Positions 47,597 to 56,151 of a DNA stretch of 64,000 bases are shown piece by piece. The notes under the pieces are model-generated. The model searched no databases. It was not told where the DNA came from and saw nothing but the letters and a program-made list of their open reading frames with translations. Each line of letters starts with the position of its first letter. The stretch's first letter is position 1. Source of the stretch: Bradyrhizobium manausense (GTDB taxonomy: Bacteria > Pseudomonadota > Alphaproteobacteria > Rhizobiales > Xanthobacteraceae); the NCBI RefSeq assembly GCF_018130615.1, contig NZ_JAFCKB010000006.1, forward strand, positions 62,001 to 126,000, given 5' to 3'. The position numbers and the translations under genes were made by a program.

Positions 47597-48772
47597 ATGC
47601 GGCTCGATCAAGCAATCAATTTCGACGATATCAGAATTCTGGCGCGCAAGAGTCTACCACGCATTGCGTTCGACTTCATTGATGGCGGTGTGGATAGTGA
47701 GGTGGCGCTCGAGCGAAATCGTGCCGCGTTCGATCGCTACAAGCTGCTGCCGCGCTATCTCGTCGACATCGAGAAGCGCCGTCAGACGGTCAAGCTGTTC
47801 GGGTACGACTATGCGAGCCCGTTCGGCGTCTCGCCGATGGGCATCGCGGGCTTCTTTCGCCCCGGCGCAGATCTCATGATCGCACGCGCCGCCGCGCGTT
47901 TTGACATCCCCTACATCATGTCGAGCGCGAGTTGCGATTCCATCGAGGCGGCAATGGCGCACGCGCCCAAGACGACGTGGTTCCAGATCTATGGCACGCG
48001 CGACCCGCGCATAACGCTCGATCTTGTCCGGCGCGCCAAGTCGCTCGGCGTGCGCGTGTTGCTGATGACCATCGACACACCGGTGATGGGCAAGCGCGAG
48101 CGCAACGTGCGCAACGGATTCCGTCGGCCTATGAAGATGACACCGTCGGTGATCGCGCAGGGATTGAGCCGGCCGGGCTGGACTTATCGGTATCTCACCA
48201 AGGGCGGCATTCCCATGATGGAGAACTGGCGGCCCTATGCTGCCGAAGGCGCCAACGCCAACTCGGTTGCCGATCTCTATGGCGAGCAGACGCCCGCGCC
48301 CGCGCAAACCTGGTCGATTTTGGAGCAGGTTCGCAAGGCCTGGGACGGCCCGCTCGTCGTGAAGGGCGTGATGCATCCGGCCGACGCGCTGAAATGTCTC
48401 GAGCTCGGCGCCGACGGTGTGATGGTGTCCAACCATGGCGGGCGACAGCTCGACAGCGCGCCCGGATCGATCGACGTGCTGCCAGCAATTGCCGATGTGG
48501 TCGGCGGCCGCATGGAGCTGTTGATCGACAGCGGCTTTCGCCGCGGCAGCGACGTTGCGAAAGCGCTGTGCCTTGGTGCCAAGGCCGCTTTCCTCGGCAG
48601 GCCAGCGATGTTCGGTGTTGCGGCGGCGGGCGAGGCGGGGGCCTGCAAGGTGTTCGACATCATGCGCCAGGAGGTCAGTCTTCTGATGGGACAGCTCGGC
48701 TGGATCGACGTCGACAAGGCCGGACCTGATAGCCTCGTCGACCTCCTCGATCGACGCATGGGACGAAACTAG
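47597..48772 (+). CDS. FMN-dependent alpha-hydroxy acid oxidase/dehydrogenase
   Basis: 391 aa, complete FMN-dependent (S)-2-hydroxyacid dehydrogenase domain: INFDDIRILARKSLPRIAFD, FIDGGVDSEVALERNRAAFD, SPFGVSPMGIAGFFRPGADL, TIDTPVMGKRERNVRNGF, KGVMHPADALKCLELGADG and the catalytic His in MVSNHGGRQLDSAPGS, then DSGFRRGSDVAKAL. Members oxidise L-lactate, glycolate, mandelate or other 2-hydroxyacids to 2-oxoacids. In this cluster it would act on an acid imported by the TRAP system or made by the monooxygenase. The substrate is not predictable from sequence. Confidence 0.93.
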   Translation: MRLDQAINFDDIRILARKSLPRIAFDFIDGGVDSEVALERNRAAFDRYKLLPRYLVDIEKRRQTVKLFGYDYASPFGVSPMGIAGFFRPGADLMIARAAARFDIPYIMSSASCDSIEAAMAHAPKTTWFQIYGTRDPRITLDLVRRAKSLGVRVLLMTIDTPVMGKRERNVRNGFRRPMKMTPSVIAQGLSRPGWTYRYLTKGGIPMMENWRPYAAEGANANSVADLYGEQTPAPAQTWSILEQVRKAWDGPLVVKGVMHPADALKCLELGADGVMVSNHGGRQLDSAPGSIDVLPAIADVVGGRMELLIDSGFRRGSDVAKALCLGAKAAFLGRPAMFGVAAAGEAGACKVFDIMRQEVSLLMGQLGWIDVDKAGPDSLVDLLDRRMGRN

Positions 48773-48823
48773 CAGGGGTTGCGAGCCACCGGATCAATTC
48801 AGAAAACTCCAGCGAGGAACGAC

Positions 48824-50131
48824 GTGACCAAACGCATGCATCTGATCGGTTTCTACATGCATAGCCCGATCAACCATACGGCGCTGAGCTGGGCCGACCC
48901 CGAGGACGATCGTGTCGAAGGCTTGCGTTTGTTCGAGCACTGGAAGCGTCTTGCGCGCACGCTCGAGCGAGGGCGGTTCGACGCAGCCTTCTTCGCCGAT
49001 ACGCCGGGGGGAATGGAGCGTTACAAGGACAGTTTCGAGGACTATGTCCGCTACGGCGTCACATGGCCCTGTCACGATCCGATGGCGTTACTCGGCGTGA
49101 TGCTGGCCGAGACGAAGCATCTCGGGCTCGCCGTCACGCTGTCGACGGCGGGAACGCATCCCTACCACACCGTGCGCCGTCTCTCGACGTTGGATTATCT
49201 GAGCGGCGGGCGCGTCGGCTGGAATATCGTTTCGGGCCATTTACGCGGAGAGCATCGTGCCCTTGGCCTCGATCAGATCGAGCACGACCGTCGCTACGAT
49301 CAGGCCGATGAATACATGGAGATCTGCCACGCATTGTGGAATGGGGTCCAGCCCGGCGCGATCCTGGCAAACCGGCAGACGGGTGAATTCGCTGATCCCA
49401 CGAAAATCTCCGTCGTCGATTTCGCGGGGGCTCACTACCGCTGCCACACCGTTCCGCCGACCCTGCCATCGGCGCAGGGACGTCCGGTGCTGTTCCAGGC
49501 CGGATCGTCCGGACGCGGTCAGGAATTCGCGCTCAAGCACAGCGACGTGGTCTTTTCGATCCAGGCGAGAGAAGAGGCGATGAAGGCCTTCGTCGACAAG
49601 CTGAATGACTCGTCGATCTCCCAAGGCCGCACAGAGCCGCCGAAGGTGATCTTCGGCATTCAATGCCTGCTCGGCGGGACCGAGGCCGAGGCGAAGCGTC
49701 GCCAGGCCGAGATCTTCGAGCGCATTCCGCTCGATGCCGCACTCAGCAGGATGTCCGGTACGCTCGGCATCGATTTCAGCAAGATCGACCTCGATCGCCC
49801 GTTGGCCTCCAACACGACGGACGCCTCGCGCGGCATGCTGATGGCGCTGGCCAACATGACCGGCGATGGCAATGCGACGGCGCGCGACGCCGCACGCGTC
49901 TTCGGCGCGACGGCGGGCATGCCGCAGCTTGTCGGTACCCCCAAGCAGGTGGCGGACCAACTCGAGCATCTCTGGCGCACGAGCGGCTGTCACGGCTTCA
50001 ATGTGACGCCGACGACCAACATTCGGAGCATCGAGAATTTCGTAGACGAGGTCGTGCCACTGCTGCAGGCCAGGGGCATCTTCCGCACCGACTACGAGAG
50101 CGAAACCCTGCGCGACAACTTCATGAACTGA
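48824..50131 (+). CDS. NtaA/SnaA/DszA-type FMN-dependent monooxygenase
   Basis: 435 aa. I start at GTG 48824 (GAGGAAC upstream; VTKRMHLIGFYMHSPINHTA); ATG 48836 is an alternative. Bacterial luciferase-like family of the NtaA/SnaA/DszA branch: RGRFDAAFFADTPGGMERYK, VTLSTAGTHPYHTVRRLSTL, GRVGWNIVSGHLRGEHRALG, FQAGSSGRGQEFALKHSDVV and SIENFVDEVVPLLQARGIFR. These enzymes need a separate flavin reductase (encoded at 52226) and cleave C-N or C-S bonds of nitrilotriacetate, EDTA, sulfones or pristinamycin precursors. The substrate here is unknown. Confidence 0.92.
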   Translation: MTKRMHLIGFYMHSPINHTALSWADPEDDRVEGLRLFEHWKRLARTLERGRFDAAFFADTPGGMERYKDSFEDYVRYGVTWPCHDPMALLGVMLAETKHLGLAVTLSTAGTHPYHTVRRLSTLDYLSGGRVGWNIVSGHLRGEHRALGLDQIEHDRRYDQADEYMEICHALWNGVQPGAILANRQTGEFADPTKISVVDFAGAHYRCHTVPPTLPSAQGRPVLFQAGSSGRGQEFALKHSDVVFSIQAREEAMKAFVDKLNDSSISQGRTEPPKVIFGIQCLLGGTEAEAKRRQAEIFERIPLDAALSRMSGTLGIDFSKIDLDRPLASNTTDASRGMLMALANMTGDGNATARDAARVFGATAGMPQLVGTPKQVADQLEHLWRTSGCHGFNVTPTTNIRSIENFVDEVVPLLQARGIFRTDYESETLRDNFMN

Positions 50132-50153
50132 GCCGCGTATTCCGCGCCGATCG

Positions 50154-51020
50154 ATGGGTCCTTTCAAGATGTCGAACGATTTGCCAGGACAAAATCCAGA
50201 TCTAAAGACGCCGGCCGGCGCCTGCGACACGCATATGCACATCTATAATAGGGCGTATCCGGCATCCTCGAAGGCCTGGCTCTTCCCGTCCGATTCTAGC
50301 GTTGACGACTATCGCAAGGTGCAGGCGCGTCTCGGCCTGCAACGAACGGTCATCGTGCAGCCGGTCACCTACGGCTTCGATAATCGTTGCACGCTCGATT
50401 CGGTGGCCGCAATCGGCGGCAACGCGCGGGCGGTCGTGACGGTGCCGCCCGCCGTGACCGACAGCGAGCTGGAGCAGTTCTGGCAGAGCGGCGCGCGCGG
50501 GCTGCGCTATCACCAGATGCGGGGCAGCGTCACCGAATGGTTGGACGTGCCGTTCATGGCCGAGCGCATCCGCGGCACCGGCTGGCATCTCCAGATTCAG
50601 TTCGACGGACTGGAGTTTCCCGATCATGAGGATCTGATCGCACGGTTGCCTTGCACAGTGGTGATCGACCATATGGGTCGATACGCCCGGCCGCTGCCGA
50701 TCGAGCACCCGGCCGTCAGGTCGCTGCTACGTACCGCGGCGCGCGACAACGTTTATGTGAAGCTCTCCGGCGCCTACCACATCGCCCACGGCAGCGGACC
50801 TGACTACAAGGATGTTGCGCCGATCGCCCAAGCGCTGGTTGCGCAAGGAACCGAGCGTCTGCTGTGGGGATCAGATTGGCCGCATCCGACCGAGGCGGCC
50901 GAGGCCATGCCCGACGACGCCGACCTCCTTGATCTTCTCTTGGGCTGGGCCCCTGATCCCGGTGCCCGCCAGGCGATCCTCTCGGACAATCCGGCCCGCC
51001 TCTACCGGTTCGAAACTTAG
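50154..51020 (+). CDS. Amidohydrolase family protein, LigI-like (2-pyrone-4,6-dicarboxylate hydrolase type)
   Basis: 288 aa; ATG 50169 is an alternative start. TIM-barrel hydrolase: the N-terminal HxH is in AGACDTHMHIYN, later DHMGRYARPLPIEHPAV and the C-terminal WGSDWPHPTEAAEAMPDDAD with the catalytic Asp. The layout recalls LigI, the metal-independent 2-pyrone-4,6-dicarboxylate lactonase of protocatechuate 4,5-cleavage, and related amidohydrolase_2 lactonases. Together with the aldolase-like gene at 53225 it suggests a lactone or pyrone hydrolysis step before retro-aldol cleavage. The assignment of a ring substrate is inference. Confidence 0.88.
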   Translation: MGPFKMSNDLPGQNPDLKTPAGACDTHMHIYNRAYPASSKAWLFPSDSSVDDYRKVQARLGLQRTVIVQPVTYGFDNRCTLDSVAAIGGNARAVVTVPPAVTDSELEQFWQSGARGLRYHQMRGSVTEWLDVPFMAERIRGTGWHLQIQFDGLEFPDHEDLIARLPCTVVIDHMGRYARPLPIEHPAVRSLLRTAARDNVYVKLSGAYHIAHGSGPDYKDVAPIAQALVAQGTERLLWGSDWPHPTEAAEAMPDDADLLDLLLGWAPDPGARQAILSDNPARLYRFET

Positions 51021-51099
51021 TCGGGGAGCTCGGGGCGACATGTCACCAGCCGCCAAGCAACCCACCGCAAGCTCGGTACGCGGACATTCCGGGAGGGTG

Positions 51100-51127
51100 G
51101 ATATATTCTTCCACTATCAGATATATT
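51100..51127. promoter_or_regulatory. Direct repeat GATATATT upstream of the LysR gene
   Basis: GATATATT occurs at 51100-51107 and again at 51120-51127, exactly 20 bp apart (about two helical turns), in otherwise GC-rich DNA. It may be a regulator site or AT-rich promoter 83-110 bp before the LysR start. Confidence 0.4.
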
Positions 51128-51209
51128 GATGGAAATCCGCGCAGATCGTTTCATTAACCTGATGAAAGGGCCTGCGGGGCCCACAGAAAATCATTGGGCT
51201 AGGTGGAAC

Positions 51210-52166
51210 ATGCTCTCCAGGGTGACATTCGACCAACTCCAGATGCTGATCGCCGTCGCGGACACCGGCAACTTCTCCGCGGCGGCCCGAAAGGTCAATC
51301 GCGTTCAGTCTGCCGTCAGTCAGTCGATCCAATCGCTCGAAGACGCGCTCGAGCTGAAGCTGTTCGACCGCTCGAGCAAGCTGCCGCGGCTGACGGAGTC
51401 CGGCGAGGCGATCGTGCAAGACGCGCGCCGCATCATCAGCAGCACCGACGCGCTGCGTGCGCGGGCGAAGAACATGGCGACCGTGGCCGAGCCGGAGATC
51501 AGTCTCTCCATCGAGCAGGTGTTTCCGAGTACGGTACTGATCGAAAGCCTGCGCGCGTTTCGCGAACGCTTTCCTCTCGTCTCGGTGAACCTGCTAGCCG
51601 AAGGGCTTGGCGCGCCCGAGCAATCGCTTTTTGAAGGCAACGCGCGGCTGGCGATCTATTCGACCGCGCTCGACGGAATGCCGGGATTCCAGATGGAGTT
51701 TCTCGGCGACGTTCCGATCTCCCTTGTTGCATCCGCCCGACATCCGTTGGCGAAAATCGAGGGGCTGATCCCGCAATCCGCGCTGGAAGAGCATGTTCAG
51801 TTGACAATGGTCGACCGTACCAAGCGCTACCGCGGCGTCGTGATGGGAACGCGCACCTGGAGTTTCATCGACCAGTTCAGCCGTCTGGACTTCGTGCGTA
51901 ACGGGTTCGGCTGGTGCGCCATGCCGACCCATCTTGCCAAGGAGTATCTCGCCTCCGGCGAGCTCGCGGAGCTGAAGCTCGCCGCGCACAATGGCGAGCC
52001 GCTCCGCTTCCCGCTCTACGCCGTCCACAAGATCGAGCAGCCGCCCGGACCGGCTGCGCAATGGCTCTTGAGTGAAATTCGGCGCCGCTTCTCAGAATGG
52101 ATCGACGCGACGATTGATCATCGGTCGTTGCGACGGGGTATCCAGATCCGGGTGACCACGGTTTGA
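51210..52166 (+). CDS. LysR family transcriptional regulator
   Basis: 318 aa from ATG 51210 (AGGTGG upstream), giving the normal N-terminal MLSRVTFDQLQMLIAVADTG. The LysR helix-turn-helix is NFSAAARKVNRVQSAVSQSI followed by ALELKLFDRSSKLPRLTESG; the effector domain starts near residue 90 and contains FGWCAMPTHLAKEYLASGEL. It is encoded in the same direction as the catabolic genes, unlike the classical divergent layout, so it may regulate the enzymes downstream, or itself. Effector unknown. Confidence 0.92.
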   Translation: MLSRVTFDQLQMLIAVADTGNFSAAARKVNRVQSAVSQSIQSLEDALELKLFDRSSKLPRLTESGEAIVQDARRIISSTDALRARAKNMATVAEPEISLSIEQVFPSTVLIESLRAFRERFPLVSVNLLAEGLGAPEQSLFEGNARLAIYSTALDGMPGFQMEFLGDVPISLVASARHPLAKIEGLIPQSALEEHVQLTMVDRTKRYRGVVMGTRTWSFIDQFSRLDFVRNGFGWCAMPTHLAKEYLASGELAELKLAAHNGEPLRFPLYAVHKIEQPPGPAAQWLLSEIRRRFSEWIDATIDHRSLRRGIQIRVTTV

Positions 52167-52225
52167 ATCGGCATGCATAGGGAGCGGAGTTGGTAATGGG
52201 TTGCACGGCTGAAGGGAGCTCGTCC

Positions 52226-53206
52226 ATGAGATCGCCCATCGAGAGCGGAAGCCCTCGCGTTGAGACGGACGGCTTTCGTCGCAGCCTTGCCGAATTCGCG
52301 ACCGGGGTCACCGTCATCACCACTTCGGTTGATGGCGAACGCTTCGGCCTCACGTCGAACTCCTTCGCCTCGGTCTCGCTCGACCCTCCGCTGGTGTTGT
52401 GGTCGATCCGCCGCGAGAGCAAGAGTTTCGCGGCGTTCACGGCCTGCTCCCATTTCGCCGTGAACATCCTAGCCGAAGACCAGATCGAGCTGTCACAGCG
52501 CTTTGCGCGCTCCGGTCCGGATAAGTTCAGGGAGCTCGATTGTCTCGCAGGAGAGGGCGATGCACCGCTGTTTGCAACTGCGGCCGCTTCGTTCGAGTGT
52601 GTCTGTCGCCAGACCTATGATGGCGGTGATCATCTCATTCTCATCGGCGAGGTCCTGCGCTACTCCCGCTACGAACGACGGCCGTTGCTGTTCGTGAAGG
52701 GCGGCTATGCCGTCTCCGCCGAGCATCCCGATATGCGCACCTTCGTTGCGGGTAGGAACGCGGAATGCTCGGATAATGGCGAGGAGCGCGTCCTGTCCAA
52801 CCTGATGATCCGCGCCTACAGCGCCATTGCCTCGCGGCTGGAGCGCGGGCGGCAGATGGAGGGGCTCGGGCTCACACTGATGCAGGCGCGGCTCCTGCGC
52901 GCTGCCGCGACATCGCCCGACCGCACGCTCGACGATCTGATGCCGGAGCTGTTCCTCGACTTCAACGCCAGCCGTAATCTCTTGGAATCGCTCATGTCGT
53001 TGGGGCTCGTCGCTGTCGATGATCGGGGTCAGGTGCGGCTCACGGCTGAGGGCGAAGGACGTCTTCAGGCAATCGTGGCGCATGCGCGCGCCAACGAGGA
53101 CATCTTGTTCAAGGGCATTCCCGATACCGATCTCGCGACGGTTCGGCGCGTCCTCAACATGATGGTCTCAAAGCAGCTCGGCGCGCCGGCGTCGGCCCTC
53201 CAATAA
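52226..53206 (+). CDS. Flavin reductase fused to a MarR-like winged-helix domain
   Basis: 326 aa from ATG 52226 (GGGAG upstream). Residues about 12-175 form a flavin reductase (Flavin_reduct) domain: FRRSLAEFATGVTVITTSVD, GLTSNSFASVSLDPPLVLWS, FAVNILAEDQIELSQRFARS and DHLILIGEVLRYSRY. Residues about 190-310 resemble MarR: RLERGRQMEGLGLTLMQARL, FLDFNASRNLLESLMSLGLV and RGQVRLTAEGEGRLQAIVAH. The reductase should supply FMNH2 to the NtaA-type monooxygenase. The C-terminal domain, by analogy with 4-hydroxyphenylacetate and related reductases carrying MarR-like parts, may sense the substrate and control reductase activity instead of DNA binding. Confidence 0.88.
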   Translation: MRSPIESGSPRVETDGFRRSLAEFATGVTVITTSVDGERFGLTSNSFASVSLDPPLVLWSIRRESKSFAAFTACSHFAVNILAEDQIELSQRFARSGPDKFRELDCLAGEGDAPLFATAAASFECVCRQTYDGGDHLILIGEVLRYSRYERRPLLFVKGGYAVSAEHPDMRTFVAGRNAECSDNGEERVLSNLMIRAYSAIASRLERGRQMEGLGLTLMQARLLRAAATSPDRTLDDLMPELFLDFNASRNLLESLMSLGLVAVDDRGQVRLTAEGEGRLQAIVAHARANEDILFKGIPDTDLATVRRVLNMMVSKQLGAPASALQ

Positions 53207-53224
53207 TCCGGAAAGGACATCACA

Positions 53225-53935
53225 GTGCAATCCGTCGTCTACAAGCGAATTCCCCGTCTCGATCCGGTCCTCATTGAGCGCGCGCGAGGCATCAACGTCG
53301 CTGACCTGCATGAAGGCTTGGGCCCGGTCATAGGACGGCAATGCCTGATGCAGCCGCAAATGTGTGCGCTGTTCCCGACTGCGCGGGTCTGCGGCCAAGC
53401 CGTCACATCCTTCAATTTTCCAGGCGATAATCTCATGCTCCATGCGGCCTTCCGGGTCGCAGAGCCGGGGGATATTCTCGTTCTGACCAATGGCGGCTCT
53501 CCGCAGGGCGCGCTGTGGGGAGAAATCGCGAGCTACTACAGCCGGATCAGGAAGCTCGGCGGCGCCGTGATCGACGGTGCGACCCGCGATACGGTGCAGA
53601 TCACCGAGATGGGCTTTCCGGTGTTCGCCTCCCATGTCTCGGTGTCCTATCCCGGCAAGCGCGGACCCGGCGCGGTCAATGTCCCCGTGGTCATGGCGGG
53701 GGTGACCGTCAATCCTGGCGATCTCATTGTCGGGGACGCCGACGGCGTCATGGCGATCCCGCCCTCGCATGTCGAGGCGGCAGTCCGCAATGCCGAGGCG
53801 CGAATGGCCAAGGAAGCGGAGATCAAGCGGCGGCTCGACGGGGGAGAGACGTTGTACGACGTTGGTGGCATGAAGGGGCTGTTCGAGGCCGCCGGCATCG
53901 TGGAGATCGATGCTGCCTGGACCGATCGGCCCTGA
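53225..53935 (+). CDS. RraA/HMG-CHA aldolase-family protein
   Basis: 236 aa, GTG start. RraA-like fold: INVADLHEGLGPVIGRQCLM, NGGSPQGALWGEIASYYSRI, LGGAVIDGATRDTVQITEMG (the conserved Arg-Asp pair), GVTVNPGDLIVGDADGVMAI. Proteins of this class include 4-hydroxy-4-methyl-2-oxoglutarate/4-carboxy-4-hydroxy-2-oxoadipate aldolases, which cleave to pyruvate and oxaloacetate or pyruvate, and the RNase E regulator RraA. In a catabolic cluster the aldolase role is far more likely. It is last gene of the run, followed by a hairpin at 53954. Confidence 0.88.
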   Translation: MQSVVYKRIPRLDPVLIERARGINVADLHEGLGPVIGRQCLMQPQMCALFPTARVCGQAVTSFNFPGDNLMLHAAFRVAEPGDILVLTNGGSPQGALWGEIASYYSRIRKLGGAVIDGATRDTVQITEMGFPVFASHVSVSYPGKRGPGAVNVPVVMAGVTVNPGDLIVGDADGVMAIPPSHVEAAVRNAEARMAKEAEIKRRLDGGETLYDVGGMKGLFEAAGIVEIDAAWTDRP

Positions 53936-54565
53936 TGCTCGCTAGATGTGGACGCAGCCCATTTGAACCTTGGTCCAATGGGGGCGGGCTGCTTACGCTC
54001 TGGTGATGTGTTGGACGATCTGTGCTGCCGAGGGATGAGGTTTCCTCAAACCGCAGGATTTGTGATCGGTATTGCGCTCTCTTGGCTTGTCCCGCGATCC
54101 GTTCCCACCAATTCCGATGCCGATAGCGGTGCCACGCCGATGGCTGCGAACGACACGAAGTGCAGTACGGAAACTGGTGGCGGGCCCCCAGCCAGCAACA
54201 ATGCCGGCCGTACGTCCTCGACCCATAGGGAGCACTCGCACAGCCGTCCTACAGTGGAAGTGATTTCACGTCGACGCAGAGCGGCTTTGCGGGGTCTATC
54301 CGGGATCCAGATTTTCCTTCGGGCTCGACGCAGCTTATCCCAATCCGGAAGCACTCTCGCCGACACGCCCAGAGCGTTCGGCGGCGTCTACCATCCGCTC
54401 TGTGGTCTGTCCATGAACAAATAACAGGCCGCTTGCCAACGCAACCAAGTCCAGTGCCGCCTCGCGCGTTTGAGCTTCAAGATAGGATCGAACTGTTCGG
54501 CCGACAATCGCCATTGAAATGAAACCCCGAAAGTTGCTGCGCCTCGCCCCCGGATGCCCGCCTTT
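53936..54565. other. Intergenic region between convergent catabolic and SDR clusters
   Basis: No gene can be supported. Open frames on both strands (53948-54424 plus; 53993-54366 minus; 54388-54723 minus) have poor composition, no RBS and no recognisable motif. A stem of CCCATT (53958-53963) and AATGGG (53977-53982), flanked by gcag and ctgc arms, follows the RraA stop and could be a terminator. The rest may be decayed sequence. Confidence 0.5.
53954..53992. terminator. Hairpin downstream of the RraA-like gene
   Basis: gcagcccatt (53954-53963) and aatgggggcgggctgc (53977-53992) can pair in two registers around a 13-nt loop. No clear T-run follows. It lies 19 bp after the stop codon of the last catabolic gene. 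Confidence 0.4.
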
Positions 54566-55276
54566 CTAATGTCCGGCGCTCTGTCCGCCGTCGACATGCA
54601 GGATCTCGCCGGTCGTGAAGTTGGCACCCTCGAGATACAGCACCGCATCGACAACATTGCGTACCTCTCCCATCCGTCCGATCGGATGCAGTTTGGCCAG
54701 GAAGTCGTACGATTCGGGTGCATGCATCGGCGTCTTGACAGCGCCGGGAGCCACAGCGTTCACGCGGATACCCTTGCTCGCATATTCGATCGCGAGCGAC
54801 TTCGTAGCTGCATTCAAGCCGCCCTTCGTGAGAGCCGCCAGAACCGATGGCACGCGGCTGACCGCATGTTCGTCGAGGCTGGTCGTGATCTGAACGATGT
54901 GCCCGGATCCTCGCTTCAGCATGTGATTGGCTGCGCGCCGAGTAATATGGAAGAAGCCGTCGAGATTGATCCCAAGCAGATTGGCATAGTCTTCGTCCGT
55001 ATATTCGGTGAATGGCTTGGCGACGAAAATGCCGGCGTTGTTGACGAGTGTGTCGATGCGGCCGAAGCGATGCATCGCCTGCGATACGATGCGTTCCGCG
55101 GTGTTCGGATCGGCGATGTCCCCGGCTACTGCCAGGATATCCGGATCAGACGGCTGTCTGATCGAGCGGGAATTGGCGACGACGCAAAAATTGCGATCTC
55201 GATAGGCCCTTACCAGGGCCTCTCCAATACCCTGCGATGCCCCGGTGACGATAGCGACTTTCTGTTCTTTATCCAT
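54566..55276 (-). CDS. SDR family protein lacking the catalytic tyrosine
   Basis: 236 aa from ATG 55276 (GGAG 6 nt upstream; GTG 55288 is an alternative). Classical SDR cofactor loop TGASQGIGEALVRAYRDRNF, LVNNAGIFVAKPF and QITTSLDEHAVSRVP with a Ser. The usual Tyr-X3-Lys reads AALTK (in SVLAALTKGGLNAATKSLA), so the Tyr is Ala while Lys is kept. Such group members are known in databases, but their activity is not clear. It is downstream of 3-hydroxybutyrate dehydrogenase on the same strand, gap 44 bp. Probably a binding or altered-mechanism protein of PHB/ketone metabolism. Confidence 0.88.
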   Translation of the reverse strand: MDKEQKVAIVTGASQGIGEALVRAYRDRNFCVVANSRSIRQPSDPDILAVAGDIADPNTAERIVSQAMHRFGRIDTLVNNAGIFVAKPFTEYTDEDYANLLGINLDGFFHITRRAANHMLKRGSGHIVQITTSLDEHAVSRVPSVLAALTKGGLNAATKSLAIEYASKGIRVNAVAPGAVKTPMHAPESYDFLAKLHPIGRMGEVRNVVDAVLYLEGANFTTGEILHVDGGQSAGH

Positions 55277-55320
55277 GATAGACTCCACATTCCGGTTTGA
55301 AGGGGGGGCTGGCCGTTTGG

Positions 55321-56103
55321 CTACTGTGCAGTCCAGCCGCCATCGACGGAGATCGTTGTGCCCGTGATTTGGTCAGCCGCGGCCGAGCACAGGAAGGCCA
55401 CGGTGCCTCCAAGCTGCTCCGGTGAGACGAATTCCGAGGACGGCTGCTTCTCGCCTAAGAGCGCCTTGGCAGCGTCTTGTTGGCTGACGTTCTTTTGCGC
55501 GGCCATGTCGCTGATTTGCTTTTCGACCAGGGGTGTCCGCACCCAGCCAGGGCAGACTGCATTGCAGGTCACGCCGCTGCCGGCTGTCTCCAGGCCAACC
55601 ACCTTGGTCAGGCCAACGAGCCCGTGCTTGGCTGCAACATAAGCTGCCTTGTGTGCGGAGGCGACGAGACCGTGCGTCGATGCAATGTTGACGATCCGGC
55701 CCCAGCGCTGCTTCTTCATCTGGGGGATCGCGGCGGCGATGCCGTGGAATGCGGCGGACAGATTGATGTCCAGGATTGCGTGCCATTTGGCAGACGGAAA
55801 TTCATCTACCGGTGCGGTGAACTGGATGCCGGCATTGTTCACGAGAATGTCGAGACGCCCGAAAGTCTCGATCGTGGCCGCTATAAGTCGGCGCACGGAA
55901 TCGCCCTTCGACATATCGGCGTCGTCGTACACGACACGCACGTCGTGCTCGCGCTCGAGCCCGCTGCGGATAGCTTCGATCTCGACGAGGTCGCCGAATC
56001 CGTTCAACACGACGTTGGCGCGGAGCCTGGCCAATTCCCTGGCGATGCCGAGCCCAATGCCGCTGGTGGAGCCGGTGACGATAGCTACTTTATTCTTCAA
56101 CAT
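55321..56103 (-). CDS. bdhA: 3-hydroxybutyrate dehydrogenase
   Basis: 260 aa, RBS AAGGAG before ATG. SDR with TGSTSGIGLGIARELARL, NNAGIQFTAPVDEFPSAKWH, catalytic Ser/Tyr/Lys as NIASTHGLVASAHKAAYVAA (Tyr and Lys in YVAAK) and CNAVCPGWVRTPLVEKQI with the FVSPEQLGGTVAFLCSAAAD end typical of D-3-hydroxybutyrate dehydrogenases. It oxidises D-3-hydroxybutyrate to acetoacetate with NAD, the step after PHB depolymerisation. It lies with acetoacetate decarboxylase and a patatin-like gene on the same strand. Confidence 0.92.
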   Translation of the reverse strand: MLKNKVAIVTGSTSGIGLGIARELARLRANVVLNGFGDLVEIEAIRSGLEREHDVRVVYDDADMSKGDSVRRLIAATIETFGRLDILVNNAGIQFTAPVDEFPSAKWHAILDINLSAAFHGIAAAIPQMKKQRWGRIVNIASTHGLVASAHKAAYVAAKHGLVGLTKVVGLETAGSGVTCNAVCPGWVRTPLVEKQISDMAAQKNVSQQDAAKALLGEKQPSSEFVSPEQLGGTVAFLCSAAADQITGTTISVDGGWTAQ

Positions 56104-56151
56104 GGGAGCTCCTTTTGTGCTTCGTGGTGGTTTCGTTGACGGCGAATGAAG

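Noticed and set aside
47404-47682. Frame between the TRAP permease and hydroxyacid oxidase
   Set aside because: It overlaps the oxidase start in another frame, lacks an RBS and has no motif.
53948-54424. Plus-strand open frame of 158 codons after the RraA-like gene
   Set aside because: No RBS, no motif, mixed composition. The overlapping minus-strand frames are no better.
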